From positions 1-64,000 of the forward strand of contig CANREF010000006.1 in the NCBI GenBank assembly GCA_947629575.1: a stretch of 64,000 bases of DNA, given 5' to 3'. Origin of the DNA: an uncultured Clostridia bacterium. GTDB lineage: Bacteria > Bacillota > Clostridia > Christensenellales > Borkfalkiaceae. Positions within the stretch are counted from its first letter, which is position 1. Every line of letters begins with the position of its first letter. Below, in pieces: positions 47,245-56,747 of the stretch. The translations under genes and the position numbers were made by a program. The notes under the pieces are model-generated. The model was not told the origin of the DNA, did not search any database, and saw only the letters and a program-made list of their open reading frames with translations.

Positions 47245-50200
47245 ATGAAAAAGGCACTTTTGGTTGGCATCGTTCTCAGCCTGATCTGCGCGATCGTCGG
47301 CTGCGGACAGAAGGAAAAAGCGCAGTATACGCTTACCTTCTACAGCGAGGGCGAGGTAGTCCACACGCTCACCGCGGAAGAGGGGCTTACGATCGCCCTT
47401 CGCGAAGAAGCGGACGATCCCGTAAAGGCAGAGGACGAGAAAAATACATATACCTTTGCGGGTTGGACGCTCGGCGAAGAGGGCGAATTGACCGAGAGCT
47501 ATACGGTCACGGGGGATGCGAGCTTCTATGCTACGTTCACCGCTACGCCGATCGTCTATTACAGCGTCAACTTTGTAGACGAATGGGAGGGGACGCGGAC
47601 CGTCCTTTCCGAACAGCAGGTAAGAGCGGGCAAGTGCGCCGAGCTCCCCGCCCAATCGCCCGAGCATGAAGGATATACCTTTACCGGCTGGTCGCCCGAT
47701 CCCTCGGCTGCGGTCACGCAGGATACCGAATATGTGGCGCAGTACGATGTGAATACCTATAAATTGACGCTCTCAACTCCTCTCGGCGAGACGGAAGCGC
47801 AGTACGACTTCGGAGCGGAGCTCCTTTTGGAAGAGCCCGAACTTCCCGATTTCCTCTCTTTTGCGAATTGGTATGCGGATGAGGACTTCACTCAGCCCTT
47901 TGCGCTCGAAAAGATGCCCGCGCGGGACGTGCAGGTCTACGCCAAGTGCGAATTCGATTTCGGCGCGGCAAAACTCTCCGTCGGGGAGAACCTCGTCTAC
48001 GGCGGGAACAATACCGTCTCCGTGGAAGGGCTGCCCGCCGATGAAAAGATCGTCTACACCTATCTTTGGAAAGACGGTCAGAATACCGGGACTGCCGAGA
48101 GCTATGCCCTCCATGCGGGACATCATGAACTCTCCGTAACGGTCAAGGCGACCTTTAACGAAGTAGAAGGCGAAAAGACGTTCACCTCTACGGTAGACGT
48201 CGCCAAAAAGGCGCTCACGGGCACGATCGAGGGCGTGGAGGCGTCCGTCGTCTACGGCACGCGCGTTGCGCCCACGCTGAAGGTCGACGGCGTCGTCGGC
48301 GGAGATGAGATCCCCCCGGCAAAGATCGAGATCAAGGGCGACAAAGAGGGAGATCCTCTGCCCGTCGGCAGCTATACCGTCACGGCGTCTCTGCCCGATC
48401 TGGATGATTACAGCTTTGAAACTGTTACTACGCAGTTCGAGGTGGTGAAGAAGGAATTGACGGCGACCCTCTCCGCAGAGCAGACGACGATCGTCTATGG
48501 GAATACGTTCACCCCCACGCTCACGTTTGCGGGATTTATCGAAGGGGAGGGCGATTCCGTCGTGACAAAGAACGGCGACGTGTTCCGCTATGAAAAGGAC
48601 GGCGCGAATTATACCGAAAAACGGTTTGAAGTCGGCAGCTATACGCTCTCCGTTGCCGAGGGCGCGCTTACGGCGGACAACTATTCCTTTGCCGCGATCT
48701 CTTCCTGCACCCTCATCGTGCAGAAAGCGGCTCTGACCGTCACCGTTCAAACGGATAAGGAGAGCTATGTCTATGGCGAGACGCCGCAGGCGAGCGTCAC
48801 GCACACCGAATTCGCCTATTCCGACGAAACGGAGACGGCGGTTTTCGAAAGCGAATTGACCCCCTCTCTTCCCGCACATGAAGGGAACTATTACAATGTA
48901 GGACATTATACCGTCACTGCGGGAGACTTGCGGGCAAAGAACTATGAAATCACGGTGAATATCGCTTCCTTTGACGTCACGCAGAAGGCGGTGACCGTCA
49001 CGCTCGGTGAAGCTACCGCCGTCTATGGCGACGCCTTCGCCATTTCCGCGCCCACCGTCAGCGGCCTTCTCGAAGACGAGCAGGGCAAAGAAACAGACAT
49101 CATTGCCGCTCTCCGCTATTCCTGCGAGGCCACGGAACTCACCTTGCAGAACGACAAATACAGCGCGGATGTGCTGTTCACCGTCGGCGCTCACACGTTG
49201 ACGGCAAATGCGGAGGGGCTCACGCTCGACAACTATTCCCTCTCCACGACGAACGGAACGCTCACGGTCACGGCGCGTCCCTTCACCGTCTCCTCGCAGA
49301 CGACGCAGGTCCGCGATGAGAAATATGAATTCACTCCCAAATTCGAGGGCTCGGACGCTGAGCTCTTCTCCGCGAGCGGAAAACTCGTGCTCAAGACGCA
49401 GGACACGGGCAGCTATACCTGCAGCGGTTCGGCTCTGAGCGATTCCTTCCTGTGGGAAGAGCCGCTCAAGATCGTCCATTCGGGCGAAGAGGTCACCGAA
49501 AACTTCAGCATTTCCTACGAGCTCAATGTTACACTCGACAATTCCACCTTCACCCTCTCCATTCCAGATGGAAAGGAATTGGTCTATGACGGGCAGGAAC
49601 ACACCTTCCCCGTCACGGCAAACCCCATTGAAGGCGAACAGGGCACAGTTGTCCCGCTCTTTGAATATACGGTGAACAAGGAAAAGATCGAGGGCGTTCC
49701 CACCTTCAAAGACGCGGGCGAATACGAAGTCTCTTGCACCATCACCGCCAAGAACTACAACACTGCGGAACGTTCCTTCACCGTGAATATCGCCAAGGCA
49801 CAGTACACGGTGAAAGCTGAGAACAAACAATACACCTATGCGCCCGACTGCTCCTTCGCGGACGGCGTGGAAGTGACGGCGCTCCCGGGGAATGAGTACA
49901 CCGTGACCTATTCCTATCTCGATAGCGAAACGCAGGAAGCTCCCAAGTTCACAAAGGCCGTCGAGAACGCGGTCGTCTCCTTCACGGTGTCGGAGGAAAA
50001 GAACTACGAGGAGTACACGGGAAGTTATACCGTCAACGTTGCCAAGGCGCAGGGTACGATCGATGTAAATGGCGTTGAAAAGAATTACACTTACACGGGC
50101 GAACTTCAGACGATCAATGAAGGCGCTACGACCAATAACAACGAAGGCGACGGCAAACTCACCTATTCGAACAACACTTTCACGACGGTAGAACAGGGCA

Positions 50201-52629
50201 ACGCCCTCACCGTAAAGGTGACTTTGAGCGAGGGCGCTAACTACACGGGTGCGGAAGCTACCTTCCAGATCCATGTGGATAAGGCGCAGGGCACGATCAA
50301 CGTTGACGGCGTCAAGAAGGATTATGTCTACACGGGCGCGGTTCAGACGGTCGAGGGCGGCGCTACAAGTAACAATCAAGAGGACGCGCAGTTTATCTAT
50401 TCGGATAACACCTTCACGACGGTTGCGGAAGGGAACGCTCTCACCGTAAAGGTGACTTTGAGCGAGGGCGCTAACTACACGGGCGCGGAAGCTACTTTCA
50501 AGATCACCGTTGCCAAAGCAGAGGGCACGATCGACGTTGACGGCGTCAAGAAAGATTACACCTACACGGGCGCAGTTCAGACGGTCGAGGGCGGCGCTAC
50601 AAGTAACAATCAAGAGGACGCGCAGTTTACCTATTCGGATAACACCTTCACGACCGTTGCGGAAGGCAACGCTCTCGATGTAAAAGTGGCCCTGAAGGAA
50701 GGCGCAAACTATACGAGTGCGGAAACCACCTTCAAGATCACCGTTGCAAAGCAGACGCTCGAACGTCTTCCCGAAGAGGCATCACCGCAGATCCCCGTAC
50801 AGATCAACGAGCGCGGAAAGACGTTGGAAAGCGTCACATTCCCCGACGGGAAATTCTCTTGGCAGGATACAGGCGCGGAGCTCGTCATCGGCGAGCACGG
50901 CTACGCCGCGACCTACGACCCCGATCCCGAAAATATCAATCCGCTTACAGTTTCGATCACGTTTACAACGCGGAAGCAGGTGCTCACCGTTGAGGTAACG
51001 GGGGGCGAGGCGGACTATACAAAGGGTGCAGTCGTATCTTCCCTCACCTTGGCAACGCTCGCTTTGACAGATGAGAGCGGGGAAGAATGCAGCGCTGAGG
51101 TGGAAGAATATGTCGACTTCAAGACGGACGGAAAGAACTTGACGCTCGATGTGGGGAGTACGTATTCCGTGCCGTGGACGCTCACTTTCACCGAGAACGA
51201 CTATTACGAACTGCAATACGGAGACACAAAGCAGGCGTCCTTCCATGACGAGTGCACCTTCAAGTGGAAGAGCGTAGAGTTGGAAAGCAAGCTCTACACC
51301 GTAGAGGACGCGTTGAAACTGCTTGAAAGCGGAAAGACGGCGACGGTGAAATTCAATACCTCCTTTGCGACGGCGGCGATTGCTGCGCTCGCATATCCCG
51401 ACGCTTCCTATTATACGATCCCCGCGGGCGCTACTTTGCTCGTTCCCTACGGCGCGGCCGATACGGGCGCAACGGAACAGCCCAGTAATACCTATTTGGC
51501 GACGGCGGCAACGGGTTATGTTACCCTTACATTGCCCGTGGGCGAGCTCATAATTGAAGGGAAACTCCTCGTCAATGCGGTTCGCGTTTCTGCCAGCAAC
51601 TTCTCGGGGATGGTTCGCGGTTCGGAATATGGCAGTCTTTCCCTTGCGAAAGATACGAAAGTTACCGTAAAGAGCGGAGCTACCTTCGAGAGCATGGGCT
51701 TCACCTACGGCGAAGGGGAAGTGTTCGCGGAAAGCGGGTCAACCGTCTATGAGCCATTCGCAATGCCCGGTTGGAAAGGCGGATCGGTTGCTATGATGTG
51801 TGGTTTTTTCGGCGTCTTCCCGTTGAATCAATACACGTTCAGCAGCTTCATCAGCAAAGTGCATCTGCAAACGGGGGCAAGCTACAAGTTGCGGATGAGC
51901 GTTACCGCAAGCAGTAAAGCCTACGATTCAGAAGTGGAATTTATCGGTCAAGAAGATACAGCCTTTTTGCAGCTCACGGATGGGGTACTGATAAAGTATC
52001 TTGACGAATCCAACGGGAAGGTCCATTTTGACGTTGAAGGAACGATCAGTTTCCACAACCTTTCGCTTTCCGTTGGAGGCTCAAGCGCAAGCACGAGCGG
52101 CATGCAAGTCCCGATTCCCGGCAATTTCGCTTTCACCCTAAAAACGGGATCTGTTACGGTAACGAACGGCGTTCAGTTGAAACTGCTCCCCGGCGCGAGC
52201 CTCACAACGGAAGCGGGAACTCAGCTTATCATTGCAGACGGCGGAAAATTATTGGCTTACGGCGACAAGAATTATACGTTGAGCAACAGCCTTACGCAGT
52301 GGCAGGATGGAACTGTCGTGAAAAGTTATCCCAGCTCTCATATGACCGGCAGCTACCGCAAAGCGCCCAACTTTGGCTACAATGGATCTTCACAGGCCGA
52401 GGTTCTCATCAAGGGCAAGTTTAAGGCAGAGGGGCAAGCAACGGTTTGCGCGACCTTCCGAGGTGCGGAGGGGGCTACGCTCGAACTTGCGGAGGGCGTT
52501 GTCACGACGGCGCAAGTCAAGGAAGATTTGAACGCAAGTAAAGGTTCCTTCTTCACCACCACCTTCACTTGCGGAGATCTCGCTGCGGGGAATTACACCT
52601 ATACGGGCGGGAATTGGGTCAAGACCTGA
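47245..52629 (+). CDS. 1794-aa surface lipoprotein with InlB B-like and MBG-type repeats
   Basis: Lipobox AIVGCG; YTFAGWT.../YTFTGWSPDPSAAVTQDTEYVAQY repeats; multiple MBG-like KxLTxTxxxxxxVYG units; three near-identical NYTYTG repeats. Confidence 0.9.
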   Translation: MKKALLVGIVLSLICAIVGCGQKEKAQYTLTFYSEGEVVHTLTAEEGLTIALREEADDPVKAEDEKNTYTFAGWTLGEEGELTESYTVTGDASFYATFTATPIVYYSVNFVDEWEGTRTVLSEQQVRAGKCAELPAQSPEHEGYTFTGWSPDPSAAVTQDTEYVAQYDVNTYKLTLSTPLGETEAQYDFGAELLLEEPELPDFLSFANWYADEDFTQPFALEKMPARDVQVYAKCEFDFGAAKLSVGENLVYGGNNTVSVEGLPADEKIVYTYLWKDGQNTGTAESYALHAGHHELSVTVKATFNEVEGEKTFTSTVDVAKKALTGTIEGVEASVVYGTRVAPTLKVDGVVGGDEIPPAKIEIKGDKEGDPLPVGSYTVTASLPDLDDYSFETVTTQFEVVKKELTATLSAEQTTIVYGNTFTPTLTFAGFIEGEGDSVVTKNGDVFRYEKDGANYTEKRFEVGSYTLSVAEGALTADNYSFAAISSCTLIVQKAALTVTVQTDKESYVYGETPQASVTHTEFAYSDETETAVFESELTPSLPAHEGNYYNVGHYTVTAGDLRAKNYEITVNIASFDVTQKAVTVTLGEATAVYGDAFAISAPTVSGLLEDEQGKETDIIAALRYSCEATELTLQNDKYSADVLFTVGAHTLTANAEGLTLDNYSLSTTNGTLTVTARPFTVSSQTTQVRDEKYEFTPKFEGSDAELFSASGKLVLKTQDTGSYTCSGSALSDSFLWEEPLKIVHSGEEVTENFSISYELNVTLDNSTFTLSIPDGKELVYDGQEHTFPVTANPIEGEQGTVVPLFEYTVNKEKIEGVPTFKDAGEYEVSCTITAKNYNTAERSFTVNIAKAQYTVKAENKQYTYAPDCSFADGVEVTALPGNEYTVTYSYLDSETQEAPKFTKAVENAVVSFTVSEEKNYEEYTGSYTVNVAKAQGTIDVNGVEKNYTYTGELQTINEGATTNNNEGDGKLTYSNNTFTTVEQGNALTVKVTLSEGANYTGAEATFQIHVDKAQGTINVDGVKKDYVYTGAVQTVEGGATSNNQEDAQFIYSDNTFTTVAEGNALTVKVTLSEGANYTGAEATFKITVAKAEGTIDVDGVKKDYTYTGAVQTVEGGATSNNQEDAQFTYSDNTFTTVAEGNALDVKVALKEGANYTSAETTFKITVAKQTLERLPEEASPQIPVQINERGKTLESVTFPDGKFSWQDTGAELVIGEHGYAATYDPDPENINPLTVSITFTTRKQVLTVEVTGGEADYTKGAVVSSLTLATLALTDESGEECSAEVEEYVDFKTDGKNLTLDVGSTYSVPWTLTFTENDYYELQYGDTKQASFHDECTFKWKSVELESKLYTVEDALKLLESGKTATVKFNTSFATAAIAALAYPDASYYTIPAGATLLVPYGAADTGATEQPSNTYLATAATGYVTLTLPVGELIIEGKLLVNAVRVSASNFSGMVRGSEYGSLSLAKDTKVTVKSGATFESMGFTYGEGEVFAESGSTVYEPFAMPGWKGGSVAMMCGFFGVFPLNQYTFSSFISKVHLQTGASYKLRMSVTASSKAYDSEVEFIGQEDTAFLQLTDGVLIKYLDESNGKVHFDVEGTISFHNLSLSVGGSSASTSGMQVPIPGNFAFTLKTGSVTVTNGVQLKLLPGASLTTEAGTQLIIADGGKLLAYGDKNYTLSNSLTQWQDGTVVKSYPSSHMTGSYRKAPNFGYNGSSQAEVLIKGKFKAEGQATVCATFRGAEGATLELAEGVVTTAQVKEDLNASKGSFFTTTFTCGDLAAGNYTYTGGNWVKT
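50047..50751 (+). repeat. In-gene tandem repeats, 237/234-bp periods, three copies
   Basis: gcgcagggYacgatc at 50047 and 50284, gcagagggcacgatc at 50518; copies 2 and 3 nearly identical. Confidence 0.9.
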
Positions 52630-52673
52630 CCGCCGAAAAACAATCGACCGAGGCACAAACTTCGGCACACGGG

Positions 52674-52702
52674 AAGGGGCATCCGCCCCTTCTTTTTTGT
52701 GC
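52674..52702 (+). terminator. Terminator
   Basis: aaggggcatccgccccttcttttttg. Confidence 0.8.
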
Positions 52703-52892
52703 ACGGGAAGGAAGCTCTGCTTGCGATATCCTTTGCTCAGAATGGCACTTGGGATGGGGTCACCTCAGAATGACCCTATTGGCAAAAAAATCGGCGTTCG
52801 ACGATAAATTTTTTTGCGGAAATGCCGCTCACAAGTTTGCAAATCGCCGAGCAAAATGCTATAATACCTCTGAGTAACGATTGGAGAGCCAA

Positions 52893-53672
52893 ATGAGGAT
52901 CAAGTGGTACGGCACGGCGACATTGCTCATCGAGGCGGGGGACACCCGCATCCTTGTCGATCCGTACTTGAAACAATATAATCGCGCCCTGCCGCGCATT
53001 CCCGTGGGGGAGATCGGCGCAGACGCCGTCTTCATCACCCACCCCCATTTCGACCACTTTGCCGACATCGGCGCCTTCCTCGAAGCGGGGATAAAGAAGG
53101 TGTTCGTTTCGGAGCGCGGCATCGCCCACGCCCACGCAAACGGCATTCCCGACGAGCGGATGATCCCCATTGCCGCCAACGAGCGGGTCACGGTGGGAAG
53201 CGTCACCGTGCAGACTTTCCGCAGCCGCCATTGCAAGTTCGACGTCCCCACCGTCCTCTCGGTGGCGCTGAATCCCGCCACCTATCTCTTCCACTTCCGC
53301 GACGGCGTGAAGATCCTCAAGACGACCAAGAAATTTCGCATCGGCGAGAACGACATCTTTGCCCTCGAATTTATGGCGGAGGGGAAGAAGGTCATGGTGC
53401 TCGGCTCGGCGGGCATGGACGAAAACACCGAATATCCCGACGGGGCGGATCTGTTCGTCTTTCCCTATCAGGGGCGCTCGCGGATGCACAGGCACATGAT
53501 CCCCTTCCTCAAGACGTTTGCCCCGAAAAAGATCATGATCGACCATTTCGACAACGCGTTCCCGCCGCTCACCCACACGGTGGGGACGAAGAAGTTCCTA
53601 CCGACCGTCAAGAAATATCTCCCCGAAGCGGAGGCGTTCGTGCCCGTGGAAGGGGAGTGGTACGAGGTGTAA
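52893..53672 (+). CDS. MBL-fold metal-dependent hydrolase
   Basis: ITHPHFDHFADI, SRHCKFD, FPYQGRSRMHRHMI. Confidence 0.88.
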   Translation: MRIKWYGTATLLIEAGDTRILVDPYLKQYNRALPRIPVGEIGADAVFITHPHFDHFADIGAFLEAGIKKVFVSERGIAHAHANGIPDERMIPIAANERVTVGSVTVQTFRSRHCKFDVPTVLSVALNPATYLFHFRDGVKILKTTKKFRIGENDIFALEFMAEGKKVMVLGSAGMDENTEYPDGADLFVFPYQGRSRMHRHMIPFLKTFAPKKIMIDHFDNAFPPLTHTVGTKKFLPTVKKYLPEAEAFVPVEGEWYEV

Positions 53673-53673
53673 C

Positions 53674-54117
53674 GTGGAGCGCGGAGAGAGGGCGAAGGCA
53701 AATTTTTTGGCGGGAAAGACGTGCGCCGAGGCGGTGCTTCTGGCGTTTTCCGATCTTCTCGGCGCGGAGGAGCGGACGCTCTCCGCGATCTCCCGTCCCT
53801 TCGGCGGAGGAATGGGTCGGCTTCGGCTGACCTGCGGAAGCGTCTCGGGCGGAGTGATGGCGCTCGGGCTGTTCTTCCCCGAACTTCAAAAGAGCGAACT
53901 CTACGCCCTCGTGCAGGAATATGCGCGCAGGTTTGCGGAAAGGAACGGCAGCGTCATCTGCGGGGAACTGCTCGCGGGCGCGGGCGTCAAGGCGGATACT
54001 TCGGCGGAAGCCGAGCCGCGCACAGCCGAATATTACCGCAAACGCCCCTGTCCGCTGCTCGTTGCCGACGCCGCGGACGTGCTCGAAGAAATGCTTATCG
54101 AACGCGGGAAAATGTGA
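53674..54117 (+). CDS. C_GCAxxG_C_C family protein
   Basis: GKTCAEAVLLAF, GGGMGRLRLTCGSVSGGVMALGL, CPLLVADAADVLEEML; GTG start directly after the MBL gene. Confidence 0.85.
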   Translation: MERGERAKANFLAGKTCAEAVLLAFSDLLGAEERTLSAISRPFGGGMGRLRLTCGSVSGGVMALGLFFPELQKSELYALVQEYARRFAERNGSVICGELLAGAGVKADTSAEAEPRTAEYYRKRPCPLLVADAADVLEEMLIERGKM

Positions 54118-54170
54118 CCCGTTTGCAGTTTTACATAGGAAAGTATGCCGTAGCGCATACTTTTTTTGTT

Positions 54171-54566
54171 ATGAAAAAGATGTTGTTTGCAGTGGCGCTT
54201 TTGTGCGTTCTCTGTCTCACGGGCTGCGACGTGGAGAAGATGAGTTCGCTCAAAGACATCTCCCGTCCGTATGCGGCGGAGTACAAGTGTAAAAAGCTGC
54301 AGCTGGGCGGGGAAGACCTGCTCGGCGGGTTCGACTATGTGAAGCTCCGCCTCGGTTACGGCGGGGACTACACCCTCTCCTATGCGGGGGAAGAGGGCGA
54401 AGGCGAGCAGAGCGGCACATACGAGCTTTCGAGCGACGAGGGCAAGATCACCATGCACGGCGGCGGAAAGACGTACATCTTCCCGTATGAAAAGGGCACG
54501 GTGCGCATGCAGCTCCAATTCCAGGATAGGTTGCTGCTCGCCGAATTTTCCGCTGCGGCGACCTAA
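54171..54566 (+). CDS. Small lipoprotein
   Basis: MKKMLFAVALLCVLCLTGCD lipobox. Confidence 0.78.
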   Translation: MKKMLFAVALLCVLCLTGCDVEKMSSLKDISRPYAAEYKCKKLQLGGEDLLGGFDYVKLRLGYGGDYTLSYAGEEGEGEQSGTYELSSDEGKITMHGGGKTYIFPYEKGTVRMQLQFQDRLLLAEFSAAAT

Positions 54567-54583
54567 AAAGTTCAAACAAACGT

Positions 54584-54612
54584 TTTACTTTTGGGCGGGA
54601 ACGTGCTATAAT
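54584..54612 (+). promoter_or_regulatory. Helicase promoter, -10 placed 6 nt before ATG
   Basis: tttact-17-TATAATgggggcATG. Confidence 0.7.
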
Positions 54613-54618
54613 GGGGGC

Positions 54619-55881
54619 ATGGAAGAAAACGCGCTTACAGCTCCGCTCACGGCCGAGCAAGAGGAAGCATATTCGCTCATTGAAGAGTGGTTCGTGCACA
54701 CGGGGACGCAGATCTTCGTGCTGTGCGGCTATGCGGGCACGGGGAAGACTTACCTGCTCGACGCGGCGGTGCGGCGGCTGGGGCTGGTGGCGGGGGAGAG
54801 CGCGGTGTTCGTCACGCCCACGGGAAAGGCGTCATCCGTGCTCATCCGTTCGGGAACGCCCGCTTCCACCATACATAGCCTCATTTATGTGCGCGAAGAG
54901 GACATCGAAGTCAACGAAGACGGCGAGGTCATCTCCGAGCGCTTTTTGCGTTTCGTCAAACGGGAGAGCATTTCCAAGGAAATTCGCCTCATCGTGGTGG
55001 ACGAAACGAGCATGGTTTCCGATGAAACGCTGCGGGATCTTCTGTCGTTTGGGGTGAAGTGCCTCTTCTGCGGCGACCCCGCGCAACTGCCGCCGGTGGG
55101 GGGAAGCAATACCCTTTTGTCGATGCCCTGTTTCACCCTCACGCAGATCGTTCGGCAGGAAGAGCACAATCCCATCGTCCGTTTGGCGCAAATGGCGCGG
55201 GCGGGGGAGTTCATCGGCTACGGGGAATACGGGAAGGGCGTTGCGGTCGTGCCGCGGCGGGAGCTAAGGGAAGAGGAGCGCAGGGAACTCTTTCTGCGGG
55301 CGGATCAGGTGATCGTCGGCACGAACAGGACAAGAAATCTCATCAATGCGCGGATGCGGGCGTATAACGGCATTTCGCCCGAGGCGAAGCTGCCGCTCGA
55401 CGGCGAAAAGGTGATATGTACCCTCAATAATTGGAGCAGGGCCTTGGACAAGGCGGAAAATTTCCATTTGGTGAACGGGATCATCGGGACATGCAGTTAT
55501 GTCCGCGAGGACTTGGACGGGCTGGGGCGGTTGGATTTCAAGCCCGATTTCATGGAGGAACGGGTGCGGTCGCTGCCGTTTGATACGGGCATCTTTTTGG
55601 GGGAGAATTACAATCACCGATATGGGGAAAAGGCGTGTTTGCTTGAAAACGACATCATGGTCCACGAAAACAACTATGAGATGCTGCGCAGGTTCAAGGT
55701 GAAGCGGGAAGATACGATCAATCGTTTTGAGTTTGCGTATGCGGTGACGTGTCATAAAGCGCAGGGGTCGGAGTATGATTTTGTGGTAGTGGTAGACGAA
55801 TCGCGGCTATTTGAGAACGGTCGGGAATGGTTATACACGGCGGTGACGCGCGCCAAGAAGAAGCTATTGATTTTGAGGTAA
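54619..55881 (+). CDS. Superfamily 1B helicase-like ATPase (RecD2/Dda-like)
   Basis: CGYAGTGKTYLLDAAV (Walker A), IVVDETSMVSDETL, FCGDPAQLPPVGG, YAVTCHKAQGSEYD, WLYTAVTRAKKKLLIL. Confidence 0.88.
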   Translation: MEENALTAPLTAEQEEAYSLIEEWFVHTGTQIFVLCGYAGTGKTYLLDAAVRRLGLVAGESAVFVTPTGKASSVLIRSGTPASTIHSLIYVREEDIEVNEDGEVISERFLRFVKRESISKEIRLIVVDETSMVSDETLRDLLSFGVKCLFCGDPAQLPPVGGSNTLLSMPCFTLTQIVRQEEHNPIVRLAQMARAGEFIGYGEYGKGVAVVPRRELREEERRELFLRADQVIVGTNRTRNLINARMRAYNGISPEAKLPLDGEKVICTLNNWSRALDKAENFHLVNGIIGTCSYVREDLDGLGRLDFKPDFMEERVRSLPFDTGIFLGENYNHRYGEKACLLENDIMVHENNYEMLRRFKVKREDTINRFEFAYAVTCHKAQGSEYDFVVVVDESRLFENGREWLYTAVTRAKKKLLILR

Positions 55882-55884
55882 AAA

Positions 55885-56230
55885 AGCGCCTCCTAAGGAG
55901 GAGCTGTCACCGGAGGTGACTGAGGTGGTGAAAAATCAGAAGCCAAGGACACCACCCCCCTGCCCCCCTCCTTAGGAGGGGGGCTTTACTTGTCGCCCCT
56001 GTAGGGGAGCTGTCGAGGCGATAGCCGAGACTGAGGGGTTTTTCAAGAACCCTTTCGGCATTCGCTCCGCTCATGCCACCTGTCTCGGGCAAGTAGATTC
56101 TTGCCCTCGGTCACCGTTCGCGCGGCAAATGCGCTCACTCATGTCGCAACGCGCCAACGATTATCAATCCTTGGCAGAATGCGTTGCTCCACCTAAAAGG
56201 GGCAGCAAGATGATTGCTCTCTTGTTTAAG
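55885..56230. repeat. Dispersed palindromic repeat island
   Basis: cctcctaaggaggagctgtcaccggaggtgactgagg, accacccccctgcccccctccttaggagggggg; shared with islands at 27.8, 29.5, 42.7 and 56.5 kb. Confidence 0.8.
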
Positions 56231-56575
56231 AGGGCTTTTTTTATGCCCGAGAGCATAAAATGGTGGGAAGGAAATTGGGGGATTTCAATAAAGTTGGTAA
56301 AAACAGAGATTCCGAGGAGATAATTTTTTGATACAAAACTGCAAACGGGTATAATTTTGGGAAAATAATCCATAAAAACACATATTTTTCACTTGTTTTT
56401 TCACAATATTTTGGCTATAAATACTTGACAAATAAATTGGAAGTGATAAAATATACTCTGTGTAGTTGGGGGATTCTGTCGAATCCCGATACGTCATGAC
56501 GAAAGAAGAGATTGACACTAAGGGGAACAGGTAAAGGCTCCTCCTAAGGAGGGGGCGACAGCCGCGAGGCTTACT

Positions 56576-56665
56576 GTCATGTCGAGCGTAGTCGAGACAT
56601 CTCGTCCTCAATTTCATGTGGTGGAGATTTCTCGACTTCGCGCTTCGCGCTTCGCTCGAAATGAC
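56576..56665. repeat. Long inverted repeat, GTCATTTCGA...GAGAAATCTC family
   Basis: gtcatgtcgagcgtagtcgagacatctc.../ggagatttctcgac...cgctcgaaatgac. Confidence 0.85.
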
Positions 56666-56747
56666 AAACGGGAGGACACCACCCCCCTGCCCCCCTCCTG
56701 AGGAGGGGGCGGAGCAAAAAAGGAAGTTCGATTGGAGGATGCCAAGA

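Noticed and set aside
47773-50613. 946-aa minus-strand ORF
   Set aside because: Antisense to the MBG lipoprotein, which has a lipobox and clear repeats; low-complexity mirror translation of a GC-rich, repeat-rich gene.
50047-50751. Possible minisatellite or CRISPR-like repeat
   Set aside because: Repeats are in frame (multiples of 3) and encode MBG-like surface-protein domains.
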